Source of the DNA: JBAPUB01 sp049282455
GTDB lineage: Bacteria; Actinomycetota; Actinomycetes; JAHEKZ01
Direction: 5' to 3'
DNA length: 21,295 nucleotides
Assembly: GCA_049282455.1 (NCBI GenBank)
Contig: JBAPUB010000088.1
Span: 1-21,295 of the forward strand
Position 1 is the first letter of the stretch. Each line of letters begins with the position of its first letter. This document shows, piece after piece, positions 7,413 to 15,065 of this stretch. Both the position numbers and the translations under genes were made by a program. The notes under the pieces are model-generated. The model was not told the DNA's origin. It did no database searches and was given only the letters and a program-made list of their open reading frames with translations.

Positions 7413-8088
7413 CGACCAGCCGTCGAAGCAGTGCAGTGTCTACGTTGGTCAGCGACGCCGTGACATGCCGTCCAGGGGCTGCGGGGATGTCGGCGACGCT
7501 GGGTACGGCCACCACCCGGCAGCCGGCCGCCTCGGCCGAAGCCACCCCGGTCGGTGAGTCCTCCAGCACGACGGTGCTCGTCGGTGCTGCGCCCAGAGCG
7601 CCCAGCGCCTGCAGGTAGGGCTGAGGATGGGGCTTGAGACGGGTCACGTCGTCGGCCGTGACGGTGACCTCGAACGCGTCATCGGGCAGCATCCGGACCA
7701 CGACGTCGACGTGCTCGCGCACTGACGACGTGACCAGTCCCAGGGGGATCCCCTCGTCGATCAACGACTCGACCAGTGCAGCAGCCCCGGGGCGCAACGT
7801 GACACCGTCGCTGACCAGCCGCCGGGTCATGGCCGAGCGCAGATGTGCCATGACGTCGCCGAGCGGCACGTCCGAGCCGCTGGCAGCCACCATGTAGTCG
7901 GCGGCGAAGGGCAGGTTCGACCCGAGCAGGGCACGCTGGTCCTCAGGCGTCCAGCGAAGTCCGAGCCATCGGGCCGTCTCGGTCTCGGCCTCGAACCACT
8001 GGGGCTCGGTGTCGACGAGCAGCCCGTCCATGTCGAACAGCACAGTCAGCAGCCCGGGCTGCACGTCTGAGCTTTCGCAGGCCCTCAT
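7399..8088 (-). CDS. HAD-superfamily hydrolase (beta-phosphoglucomutase-like), coupled to metH
   Basis: This 229-residue product is a subfamily IA haloacid-dehalogenase-like phosphatase. Motif I DMDGLLVDTE is at 19-28 (nucleophile D19, acid/base D21). Motif II T120 is in VTSS, motif III K152 is in LKPHPQPY, and motif IV E176-D177 is in VLEDSPTG. The segment between motifs I and II is a helical cap like that of beta-PGM and sugar-phosphatase relatives. ATG 8088 overlaps the metH stop in an ATGA arrangement, so it is almost certainly translated from the metH mRNA. Earlier in-frame codons would read back into metH. The substrate is unknown. The coupling suggests hydrolysis of a by-product or damaged metabolite related to one-carbon or methionine metabolism, which is inference only. 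The tail overlaps the convergent permease gene by 14 bp. Confidence 0.9.
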   Translation of the reverse strand: MRACESSDVQPGLLTVLFDMDGLLVDTEPQWFEAETETARWLGLRWTPEDQRALLGSNLPFAADYMVAASGSDVPLGDVMAHLRSAMTRRLVSDGVTLRPGAAALVESLIDEGIPLGLVTSSVREHVDVVVRMLPDDAFEVTVTADDVTRLKPHPQPYLQALGALGAAPTSTVVLEDSPTGVASAEAAGCRVVAVPSVADIPAAPGRHVTASLTNVDTALLRRLVATRS

Positions 8089-11000
8089 CGGGCGTTGAAG
8101 TACTTGGCCTCGGGGTGGTGCACGACCAGGGCCGAAGTCGACTGCTCCGGGTGCAGCTGGAACTCCTCGCTCAGCTCGACCCCGATGCGTTCGGGTCGCA
8201 GCAGCTCGATGAGCATGGTCTGGTCCTCCAGGTTGGGGCACGCCGGGTAGCCGAACGAGTAGCGCGACCCGCGGTAGCCCTGCCTCAGGATCGCGTCCAG
8301 CTCGGGCTCGTCCTCGCCGGCGAACCCGAGCTCGGCCCGCACCCTCGCGTGCCAGAACTCAGCCAGCGCCTCCGTGAGCTGCACCGACAGACCGTGCAGC
8401 TCGAGGTACTCGCGGTACGCGTCCTTGGCGAACAGCTCGTTGGCGACGTCGCTGACCTTGCGCCCCATCGTGACGATGTGGAAGCCGACGACGTCGGTCT
8501 GGCCGGAGTCGACGGAACGGAAGAAGTCCGACAGGCACAGGTGACGGTCTCGTCGTTGGCGTGGGAACGTGAACCGCGCCCGTTCGTCACCGGTCTGGGG
8601 TCCTTCGTGGTGGTAGACGACCAGGTCGTCGCCGGAGCCGTTGGCGGGGAAGTACCCGTAGGTGACAGCGGCCTGGAGGATGCCGTCCGTGTGCAGTCGC
8701 TCCAGCCAGTACCGCAGCCTCGGCCTGCCCTCGGTCTCGACGAGCTCCTCGTAGCTGGGGCCCTCACCGCTGCGAGATCCGCGAAGTCCCCACTGCCCCA
8801 TGAACGTGGCTCGCTCGTCGAGGTAGGACGCGTAGTCGGCCAGCGCGATGCCCTTGACGACCCGGTCGCCCCAGAAGGGGGGCGTGGGTACCGGGTTGGA
8901 GTCGGCGACGTCGGACCGGGCCGGGAGCTCGATGTCGGGTGTCTCGCGAGGTTTGACGACCGGTGCCACCCGGCGCGGCTTCGGCGCCGGAAGTGCGGCC
9001 CCCGCGTCTCCTCGCTTCACCGCCATCACGGCCTCCATCAGGCGAAGCCCTTCGAACGCATCGCGTGCGTACCGCACCTCACCGTCGAAGACGGCGGCAA
9101 GATCCTGTTCGACGTACGAACGGGTCAAGGCCGCTCCTCCGAGGACGACGGGCCACCGTTGAGCAACCTTCCGCTGGTTCATCTCCTCGAGGTTCTCGCG
9201 CATGACGACCGTCGACTTCACGAGCAGCCCGGACATGCCGACAAGGTCGGCGTCACTCTCGGCGGCAGCATCGAGGATCGCGGAGATCGGTTGCTTGATG
9301 CCGAGGTTGACCACGGTGTAGCCGTTGTTAGTCAAGATGATGTCGACAAGGTTCTTGCCAATGTCGTGAACGTCGCCCTTGACCGTGGCAAGGACGATGG
9401 TGCCCTTGCCACTGGTGTCGGACTTCTCCATGTGGGGTTCGAGGTAGGCCACGGCCGTCTTCATGACCTCAGCGGACTGGAGTACGAACGGCAGCTGCAT
9501 CTCGCCACGGCCGAAAAGGTCACCGACAACCTTCATGCCCTCGAGCAGGTCGACGTTGACGATGTCGAGCGCCTGGCGCGTTACCAGTGCCTCGTCGAGA
9601 TCGGGCTCCAGGCCACTGCGCTCGCCATCGATGATGCGCCGACGGAGGCGTTCGCCCAGGGGCAGTGCCGCCAGCTCCGCCGCACGCGACTGTCGTAGGT
9701 CAGCAGCCGTGGCCCCTTCGAAGAGCTCGAGGAATCGCTGGAGAGGGTCGTACTCTTCGCCTCGCCGGTCGTACACCAGGTCCAGGGCTACTTGCCGCTG
9801 TTCGTCGGGGATGCGCGCCATGGGCAGGATCTTCGATGCGTGCACGATCGCCGAGTCGAGTCCCGCCTGGACAGCCTCGTGCAGGAAGACCGAGTTCAAG
9901 ACAACCCGAGCGGCCGGGTTGAGGCCGAACGAGACGTTGGAGACACCGAGGGTGGTCTGCACGTCAGGGTGCAGGCGCTTGACCTCGCGGATCGCCTCGA
10001 GCGTCTCGAGCGCGTCGCGGCGAGTCTCCTCCTGCCCGGTGGCGATCGGGAAGGTCAGCGTGTCGACGATGATGTCTGACTCGCGCATGCCCCAGTTCGA
10101 GGTCAGGTCCTCAATCAGTCTCCGTGCGACTGCCACCTTCCAGTCAGCAGTGCGAGCCTGCCCGTTCTCGTCGATGGTCAGGGCGACCACTGCTGCACCG
10201 TGCTCCATGACGAGCGGCATGATGCGACGGATGCGGCTCCCGGGGCCGTCCCCGTCCTCGTAGTTGACTGAGTTGACGACCGAACGGCCGCCGAGCATCT
10301 CCAGCCCTGCTTCGAGCACGTCCGGCTCGGTGGAGTCGAGGACGAGAGGGAGTGTGGACGCTGTCGCGAACCGCCCGACGACCTCGCGAGCATCGGCGAC
10401 CCCGTCGCGTCCGACGTAGTCGATGCAGACGTCGAGCAGGTGGGCGCCGTCGCGCGTCTGGTCCCGGGCGATCTCGACGCAATCCTCCCAACGCTCGTCG
10501 AGCATGGCGACGCGAAAGGCCTTGGACCCGTTGGCGTTCGTCCGCTCGCCGATGGACAGGAACGAGGTGTCCTGGCGGAACGGGACGTGCTGGTACAACG
10601 ACGAGGCGCCTGGATCGGGTCGGTGCCTTCGTGGGGCCGCCGGACGAGCGCCGACCCGGTCTACGACCTGGCTCAGATGCTCCGGCGTCGTCCCGCAGCA
10701 CCCACCGACCAGCGTGATGCCGTAGTCGCGGGTGAAGGAGTCATGTGCGTCGGCCAGCTGTTCCGGCGTCAGCGGGTAGTGCGCGCCGTCGGACGTCAGG
10801 ACTGGGAGCCCGGCGTTGGGCATGCACGAGAGCCCGACTCGGGCGTGCCTCGACAGATGACGCAGGTGCTCGCTCATCTCTGCCGGCCCGGTGGCGCAGT
10901 TGAGCCCGATCATGTCGATGCCCAACGGCTCGAGCGCAGTGAGCGCGGCACCGATCTCAGTGCCGAGCAGCATGGTGCCGGTGGTCTCGACGGTGACCTG

Positions 11001-11573
11001 AACGATCAGTGGGATGTCTGCGGACGAAGCCTTCATCGCGCGACGTGCCCCGATGAGTGACGCCTTGGCTTGGAGCAGGTCCTGAGCCGTCTCGACGAGG
11101 ACTGCGTCGACACCGCCCTCGATCATCCCGGCGACCTGTTGGTGGTAGGCGTCGCGTAGCTCGGCGAAGGTCACGTGGCCCAGCGTCGGAAGACGGGTGC
11201 CTGGTCCAACAGAGCCCAGCACCCAGCGTGGGTTGTCAGCGGTACTCCACTCGTCGGCCGACTCGCGCGCGACGGCCGCGCCGGCACAGGCAAGCTCGTG
11301 GATCCGGTCGGCGATTCCGTACTCCGCAAGGTTGCCGAGGTTGGCGCCGAAGGTGTTCGTCTCGACGGCGTCGACGCCGACCGCGAAGTAGGCGTCGTGC
11401 ACGCCGCGCACCACGTCAGGGCGTGTGACGTTGAGGATCTCGTTGCAGCCTTCGTGTCCTTCGAAGTCTTCGAGCGTGAGCGGGGCCGCCTGGAGCATGG
11501 TGCCCATGGCGCCGTCGGCCACCACGACACGCTCGGCGAGCGCGCGCCGAAGGGCGTGGGAGTGGGCGCTCAT
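8085..11573 (-). CDS. metH: Cobalamin-dependent methionine synthase MetH
   Basis: This enzyme transfers the methyl group of 5-methyltetrahydrofolate via cobalamin to homocysteine, forming methionine and tetrahydrofolate. The 1162-residue protein has the complete modular set. The homocysteine domain (about 1-310) has zinc ligands C226 (GLNCATGP) and C292-C293 (GGCCGTTPEH). The folate/pterin domain (about 330-610) includes FLSIGERTNANGS. The B12 cap (about 640-740) is followed by the Rossmann B12 domain with DVHDIGKN and axial ligand His736. The AdoMet reactivation domain (about 915-1162) has RYSFGYPACPN near 1104-1114. It is slightly shorter than the E. coli enzyme, about 1227 residues. ATG 11573 is preceded by TATCCT. 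Only 56 bp separate it from the divergent PAC2 gene, so there is no room for a cobalamin riboswitch. The downstream HAD gene overlaps its stop. Confidence 0.97.
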   Translation of the reverse strand: MSAHSHALRRALAERVVVADGAMGTMLQAAPLTLEDFEGHEGCNEILNVTRPDVVRGVHDAYFAVGVDAVETNTFGANLGNLAEYGIADRIHELACAGAAVARESADEWSTADNPRWVLGSVGPGTRLPTLGHVTFAELRDAYHQQVAGMIEGGVDAVLVETAQDLLQAKASLIGARRAMKASSADIPLIVQVTVETTGTMLLGTEIGAALTALEPLGIDMIGLNCATGPAEMSEHLRHLSRHARVGLSCMPNAGLPVLTSDGAHYPLTPEQLADAHDSFTRDYGITLVGGCCGTTPEHLSQVVDRVGARPAAPRRHRPDPGASSLYQHVPFRQDTSFLSIGERTNANGSKAFRVAMLDERWEDCVEIARDQTRDGAHLLDVCIDYVGRDGVADAREVVGRFATASTLPLVLDSTEPDVLEAGLEMLGGRSVVNSVNYEDGDGPGSRIRRIMPLVMEHGAAVVALTIDENGQARTADWKVAVARRLIEDLTSNWGMRESDIIVDTLTFPIATGQEETRRDALETLEAIREVKRLHPDVQTTLGVSNVSFGLNPAARVVLNSVFLHEAVQAGLDSAIVHASKILPMARIPDEQRQVALDLVYDRRGEEYDPLQRFLELFEGATAADLRQSRAAELAALPLGERLRRRIIDGERSGLEPDLDEALVTRQALDIVNVDLLEGMKVVGDLFGRGEMQLPFVLQSAEVMKTAVAYLEPHMEKSDTSGKGTIVLATVKGDVHDIGKNLVDIILTNNGYTVVNLGIKQPISAILDAAAESDADLVGMSGLLVKSTVVMRENLEEMNQRKVAQRWPVVLGGAALTRSYVEQDLAAVFDGEVRYARDAFEGLRLMEAVMAVKRGDAGAALPAPKPRRVAPVVKPRETPDIELPARSDVADSNPVPTPPFWGDRVVKGIALADYASYLDERATFMGQWGLRGSRSGEGPSYEELVETEGRPRLRYWLERLHTDGILQAAVTYGYFPANGSGDDLVVYHHEGPQTGDERARFTFPRQRRDRHLCLSDFFRSVDSGQTDVVGFHIVTMGRKVSDVANELFAKDAYREYLELHGLSVQLTEALAEFWHARVRAELGFAGEDEPELDAILRQGYRGSRYSFGYPACPNLEDQTMLIELLRPERIGVELSEEFQLHPEQSTSALVVHHPEAKYFNAR

Positions 11574-11582
11574 GGTCCGGCA

Positions 11583-11588
11583 AGGATA
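11583..11588 (-). promoter_or_regulatory. -10 box of metH
   Basis: TATCCT on the minus strand ends 9 nt before ATG 11573, predicting a leaderless or nearly leaderless mRNA. No ribosome-binding site is visible. Confidence 0.45.
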
Positions 11589-11592
11589 GCGA

Positions 11593-11605
11593 GGCCGCTG
11601 CGGCC
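11593..11605. promoter_or_regulatory. Inverted repeat between the metH and PAC2 promoters
   Basis: GGCCGC-T-GCGGCC is a perfect 6-bp inverted repeat around one central base. It lies between the two divergent -10 boxes, where a shared regulator could bind. GC-rich chance palindromes are common, so confidence is low. Confidence 0.2.
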
Positions 11606-11617
11606 CCCCACACGCCG

Positions 11618-11623
11618 TAGGGT
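11618..11623 (+). promoter_or_regulatory. Leaderless-type -10 box of the PAC2 gene
   Basis: TAGGGT is followed by 6 nt and ATG 11630, the geometry expected for a leaderless transcript. It agrees with the start at which PAC2 homology begins. Confidence 0.55.
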
Positions 11624-11629
11624 GAACGC

Positions 11630-12484
11630 ATGATCGAGTTCGAGGGCCTGCCGGAGCTCCGCGACCCGGTCCTGGTGGCAGCCTTCGAGGGCTGGAACGA
11701 CGCCGCTGAGGCAGCCACGGGGGTCCTGGACCACCTGCTCGAGGTCTTCGACGGGCAGCCGTTCGCGGAGGTCGACCCGGAGGACTACTACGACTTCCAG
11801 GTCAACCGGCCTACGGTCAGCATCAGCGAACGTGGGATCCGGGACATCGAGTGGCCTGCCACCCGCATGTACACCGTCTGCCCACCGGACGGCCCCGACC
11901 TCATCGTCGTGCGCGGGATCGAGCCGAGCATGCGTTGGCGCAGCTTCGTCTCGGAGATCGTCGGGCTGGCGTTCGAGCTCGATGTCGACCATGCGGTGAC
12001 CCTCGGGGCGCTGTTGGCCGACTCCCCGCACACCCGGCCCGTGCCGGTGACCGGTATCGCCTCCGACTCGGGAGTCGCACGTCAGCTCACGCTCGAGCCT
12101 TCACGCTACGAGGGGCCAACCGGGGTGGTCGGTGTGCTGACGGAGGCACTCACGCACTCCGGGATCTCGACCGTCTCGTACTGGGCTGCGGTGCCCCACT
12201 ACGTGTCCCAGGCGCCGTGCCCCAAGGCGACGCTCGAGCTGCTGCGTCACCTCGAGGACGCAATCCCGCTCGAGGTCCCCCACGGCGAGCTCGAGGAGGA
12301 CGCCGTCGCGTGGGAGCGAAGCGTCGACGAGCTGGCGGCAGCCGACGACGAGGTCGCCGAGTACGTGAAGTCGTTGGAGGAGGCCCGCGACACCGCCGAG
12401 CTTCCGGAAGCCACCGGCGACGCGATCGCCAAGGAGTTCGAGCGCTACCTCAGAAGGCGCGACGACCCCCCCGCCTCGCGGTAG
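11630..12484 (+). CDS. PAC2-family protein (archaeal/bacterial proteasome-assembly-chaperone-like fold)
   Basis: This 284-residue soluble protein opens with the characteristic PAC2-family N terminus: MIEFEGLPEL, then AAFEGWNDAAEAAT at 17-30. A central alpha/beta region follows, including RGIEPSMRW and TGIASD. The last roughly 70 residues form a charged helical extension (for example ELEEDAVAWE and AAADDEVAEY). The family is named after eukaryotic proteasome assembly chaperone 2, but bacterial members have no firmly established function. Its presence a few kilobases from arc in a proteasome-bearing actinobacterium is suggestive only. It is divergent from metH. Its stop lies 3 nt from the convergent mshC stop. 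The start is well supported by the -10 box 6 nt upstream. Confidence 0.88.
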   Translation: MIEFEGLPELRDPVLVAAFEGWNDAAEAATGVLDHLLEVFDGQPFAEVDPEDYYDFQVNRPTVSISERGIRDIEWPATRMYTVCPPDGPDLIVVRGIEPSMRWRSFVSEIVGLAFELDVDHAVTLGALLADSPHTRPVPVTGIASDSGVARQLTLEPSRYEGPTGVVGVLTEALTHSGISTVSYWAAVPHYVSQAPCPKATLELLRHLEDAIPLEVPHGELEEDAVAWERSVDELAAADDEVAEYVKSLEEARDTAELPEATGDAIAKEFERYLRRRDDPPASR

Positions 12485-12487
12485 TCG

Positions 12488-13726
12488 TCAGGACGGTGTC
12501 ACCAGCTGGACCCCGAGGAGCGCGTCACACAGTGCTTCCACGAGTCGAGGGGCGTCGGGGTCATCGCCTTGTCCGGCCAGGGCCGCCGTCGCCCAAGCAT
12601 CGACGAGCCCCAAGGCTCCCGGTGCGTCCAGGTCGTCGGCGAGACGCCGGCGCACAGCCGTCAGGAGCGCCTGGGCATCCGGCCCGGCGCCGAGAGCTGC
12701 CGCAGCGCGCCAGTGGGACAGCCTCTGCTCGGCCGTGCCGAGCTGGTCAGGGATCCACTCCCAGTCGTCGCGGTAGTGGTGGGCGAGCAGCGCCAACCGG
12801 ATGGCCATCGGGTCGTGCCCGTCGTCTCGCAGCCGCGACACGAAGACCAGGTTGCCGCGGCTCTTGGACATCTTGGCCCCGTCGAGGCCGACCATGCCCC
12901 CGTGCACGTACAGCTTGGCGTACGGATGGTCTCCGGTGATGACGGCGGCCTCGCTCGCCCCCATCTCGTGGTGTGGGAACACCAGGTCGCTTCCGCCGCC
13001 CTGGACGTCGAACCCCATGCCCAGGAACTGCAGGGCGATGGCCGTGCACTCGATGTGCCATCCGGGGCGGCCGTGGCCCAGGGTCGTCTCCCAGGCCGGC
13101 TCGTCCGGACGCTCCGACTGCCACAGGAGGCAGTCGAGCGGATGGCGCTTCCCTTCACGGCCCGGATCTCCCCCACGCTCCGCGAAGACGTCGACCATCG
13201 CGGCCTCCGACAGGTTCGAGATCGAACCGAACCTCGGGTCGGCGTGGACGTCGAAGTACACGTCGGAGCCCACGGTGTAGGTCGCACCTTTGGCGCTGAG
13301 AACTTCGATCAGCTCTACCACGTGCGGTATCGACTCGACGGCGCCGATGTAGTGACGGGGCGGCAGCACCCGAAGCGCGCTCATGTCGGCGCGGAACAGC
13401 TCGGTCTCGCGTCGGGCAATCTCGGTCCAGTCCTGACCGGTGGCGACCGCACGCTCGAGCAGTGGGTCGTCGATGTCGGTGACGTTCTGCACGTAGTGGA
13501 CGTCGTGACCGGCGTCGCGCCACACCCGTTGGACGAGGTCGAAGGTCAGGTAGGTGTTCGCGTGACCGAGGTGGGTGGCGTCATAGGGGGTGATGCCGCA
13601 CACGTACATCCGCGCCACCGGTCCGGGGGTCGTCTCGCGGACCGCCTGTGCCGCAGTGTCGAACAGCCGAAGCGTCGGGCCGTCGCCCGGCAGCGAGGGC
13701 ACACGGATCTCCGGCCACGACTCCAC
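12488..13726 (-). CDS. mshC: Mycothiol ligase MshC (cysteine:1-D-myo-inosityl 2-amino-2-deoxy-alpha-D-glucopyranoside ligase)
   Basis: MshC joins L-cysteine to GlcN-Ins using ATP, the third named step of mycothiol synthesis. It is a paralogue of class I cysteinyl-tRNA synthetase. Visible features are the zinc ligand C43 in YVCGITPYDATHLGHA, whose HLGH is the HIGH motif; the substrate region NVTDIDDPLLERA; WHIECTA; FPHHEMGASE; and the KMSKS loop in GAKMSKSRGN. From GTG 13726 the protein is 412 residues, close to the roughly 414 of the mycobacterial enzyme. It begins VESWPE, matching the family's MQSW-type start. The longer reading from GTG 13786 adds 20 residues and overlaps SCO1664. A -10 box 8 nt before GTG 13726 also favours the short form. 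A true CysS would have an anticodon-binding C-terminal domain, which is absent. Genes upstream are the conserved trio. Confidence 0.94.
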   Translation of the reverse strand: MESWPEIRVPSLPGDGPTLRLFDTAAQAVRETTPGPVARMYVCGITPYDATHLGHANTYLTFDLVQRVWRDAGHDVHYVQNVTDIDDPLLERAVATGQDWTEIARRETELFRADMSALRVLPPRHYIGAVESIPHVVELIEVLSAKGATYTVGSDVYFDVHADPRFGSISNLSEAAMVDVFAERGGDPGREGKRHPLDCLLWQSERPDEPAWETTLGHGRPGWHIECTAIALQFLGMGFDVQGGGSDLVFPHHEMGASEAAVITGDHPYAKLYVHGGMVGLDGAKMSKSRGNLVFVSRLRDDGHDPMAIRLALLAHHYRDDWEWIPDQLGTAEQRLSHWRAAAALGAGPDAQALLTAVRRRLADDLDAPGALGLVDAWATAALAGQGDDPDAPRLVEALCDALLGVQLVTPS

Positions 13727-13734
13727 GAGGGGCG

Positions 13735-13740
13735 AGCCTA
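13735..13740 (-). promoter_or_regulatory. Leaderless-type -10 box of mshC
   Basis: TAGGCT on the minus strand ends 8 nt before GTG 13726. It lies in the 44-nt gap after the SCO1664-type gene, so mshC may have its own leaderless transcript besides read-through. Confidence 0.45.
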
Positions 13741-13770
13741 GTGGCCGCAGCGGGGCCTGGTGAGGAGCGG

Positions 13771-14484
13771 TCAGAACGGGGGCCACGGAATGGCCGGCCA
13801 GTCGGTCGGAGGCTGCGGATGGCGGCCCGTATCGAGCATGGTCTGGACCCTCCGTCGCGTCGCCGACACCTCCTGCTTGGTGAGGAGTCCGAGTAGAGAC
13901 ACAGCCAGGGCCCCTGCGTCGAGCCCCTTCTCCAGCCGGCTGAGCGCCTCGACCGATGCGTCGTCAAGCGGCTCGTCGGCCCACTGCCACAGCAGCGTGC
14001 GGAGCTTGTCCTCGACGGCGAAGGTGACGCCGTGGTCGATTCCCAGCACCCTGCGTTGCGGCGTCGGGAGCAGGTGGCCGCCTTTTCGGTCGGCGTTGTT
14101 GGTCACCGCGTCCAGGACCGCCATCTGGCGAAGGTCCGGGTGCCGGCTGCGGACCAGCGCGACCAGGTCGACGGTCTCGTCGACATCGACCCACAGCTGG
14201 ACCATGCCCGGTCCGAAGGGCCCGTCCCGCAGGACCGTGGGAGGCACGAGGTCCCAGCCGCCCGCCCGTGACACGAGGAAGGTGGCCCGCTCCCGGGCGG
14301 CAAGCGTGCCGGTCGGGAAGTCCCACAGTGGTCGCTCGCCGGACACGGGCTTGTAGACGCACACCGAAGACTCACCGGCCAGAGTGACCGTGCAGTACAG
14401 CGTGGCGTTCGACGCGTCGACCAGCCGCCCCTGGACGTCGATGGTGCCGTGGAGGAGCAACGGGCTGTCGTCGGTGACGCTCAT
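13771..14484 (-). CDS. SCO1664-family protein with PI3/4-kinase/HipA-like motifs
   Basis: This 237-residue protein belongs to a conserved actinobacterial family of unknown function, seen next to mshC. A kinase-like pattern is legible. Lys45 in VCVYKP, followed by LWDFP, resembles the ATP-anchoring lysine strand. TNNADRKGGHLL (128-139) resembles the catalytic loop of PI4-kinase-like and HipA-like kinases. GIDHGVTF (148-155) resembles the metal-binding DxG-type segment, with D150. Activity has not been shown by anything in the sequence, and the substrate could be a small molecule or a protein. ATG 14484 overlaps the DUF3090 stop by 4 nt (ATGA), so translation is coupled; an upstream in-frame Met would read into DUF3090. 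The C-terminal end is Pro/Trp-rich. The family call is firm; the kinase role is inference. Confidence 0.85.
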   Translation of the reverse strand: MSVTDDSPLLLHGTIDVQGRLVDASNATLYCTVTLAGESSVCVYKPVSGERPLWDFPTGTLAARERATFLVSRAGGWDLVPPTVLRDGPFGPGMVQLWVDVDETVDLVALVRSRHPDLRQMAVLDAVTNNADRKGGHLLPTPQRRVLGIDHGVTFAVEDKLRTLLWQWADEPLDDASVEALSRLEKGLDAGALAVSLLGLLTKQEVSATRRRVQTMLDTGRHPQPPTDWPAIPWPPF

Positions 14485-15065
14485 GGGCGCCGTCGGTGGC
14501 CGTTCTGACGAGGGCAGATGTGGCCTTGTGGGTCGAGGGGCTGGTTGCAGAACGGACACGGTGGCCGACCGGCCGCGACGACCCGCTCGGCCCGTTCGGC
14601 GAAGCGTCGCGCCTCAGGACCGTCCAGGACGACGCGAAGCTTGTCCGGTCCGGAGTCGTCTGAGTCCAAAGCCTCGAGGTCGTCGAGGTCCGGCTCGTCG
14701 TCATCGACCACGGCGAAGGCCTCGAGGACGAAGCACTCGGTGTCCTCGTCCCACTCCAGGCTCATCGAACCGACCCGGAACTCCTCCTCGACCGGTCCGT
14801 CGAGGGGGTCGAGGTCCAGCGCGTCGACGGGCACGAGCGCCGGGATCGAGGTCTCTGCGCCGCTGCGCCGCAGCAGCGTGTCCAGAAGGTCGGTGAGACG
14901 TTCGGCCAAGGCAGCGACCTGAGCCTTCTCCAAGGCCACGCTCGTGAGGCGTGGGCCGGAGCGGACCTGGAGGTAGAACGTGCGCTGTCCTGGCTCGCCG
15001 ACCGTGCCAGCGACGAAGCGGTCCGGCCGGTCGTACTCGAAGACCCGTCGCGGCACGGCACTCAC
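14481..15065 (-). CDS. DUF3090 family protein with C-terminal putative zinc knuckle
   Basis: This 194-residue conserved actinobacterial protein has no known function. The N terminus carries the family pattern RRVFEYDRPDRFVAGTVGEPG (about 6-26, given here in part), followed by a beta-rich region. A strongly acidic stretch lies at about 121-138 (DDDEPDLDDLEALDSDD). The C-terminal end has C170-x2-C173, then H182, C184 and H190 (CPFCNQ, GHICPRQNGH), a likely zinc-binding knuckle. GTG 15065 overlaps the phosphatase stop as GTGA, and its own stop overlaps the next ATG as ATGA, so all three proteins should be made in similar amounts from one mRNA. It could be an adaptor between the phosphatase and the kinase-like protein, or an RNA or small-molecule binder. 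Neither has direct support. Confidence 0.86.
   Translation of the reverse strand: MSAVPRRVFEYDRPDRFVAGTVGEPGQRTFYLQVRSGPRLTSVALEKAQVAALAERLTDLLDTLLRRSGAETSIPALVPVDALDLDPLDGPVEEEFRVGSMSLEWDEDTECFVLEAFAVVDDDEPDLDDLEALDSDDSGPDKLRVVLDGPEARRFAERAERVVAAGRPPCPFCNQPLDPQGHICPRQNGHRRRP

Noticed and set aside
11574..11629. Possible cobalamin riboswitch or SAM-responsive leader for metH.
   Set aside because: Only 56 bp separate metH from the divergent PAC2 gene, and the -10 box predicts almost no leader, so a riboswitch does not fit.
12488..13726. Cysteinyl-tRNA synthetase (cysS) rather than mshC.
   Set aside because: The length of about 412 residues, the N-terminal SWPE motif, the lack of an anticodon-binding C-terminal domain and the mycothiol-type neighbours all point to MshC.
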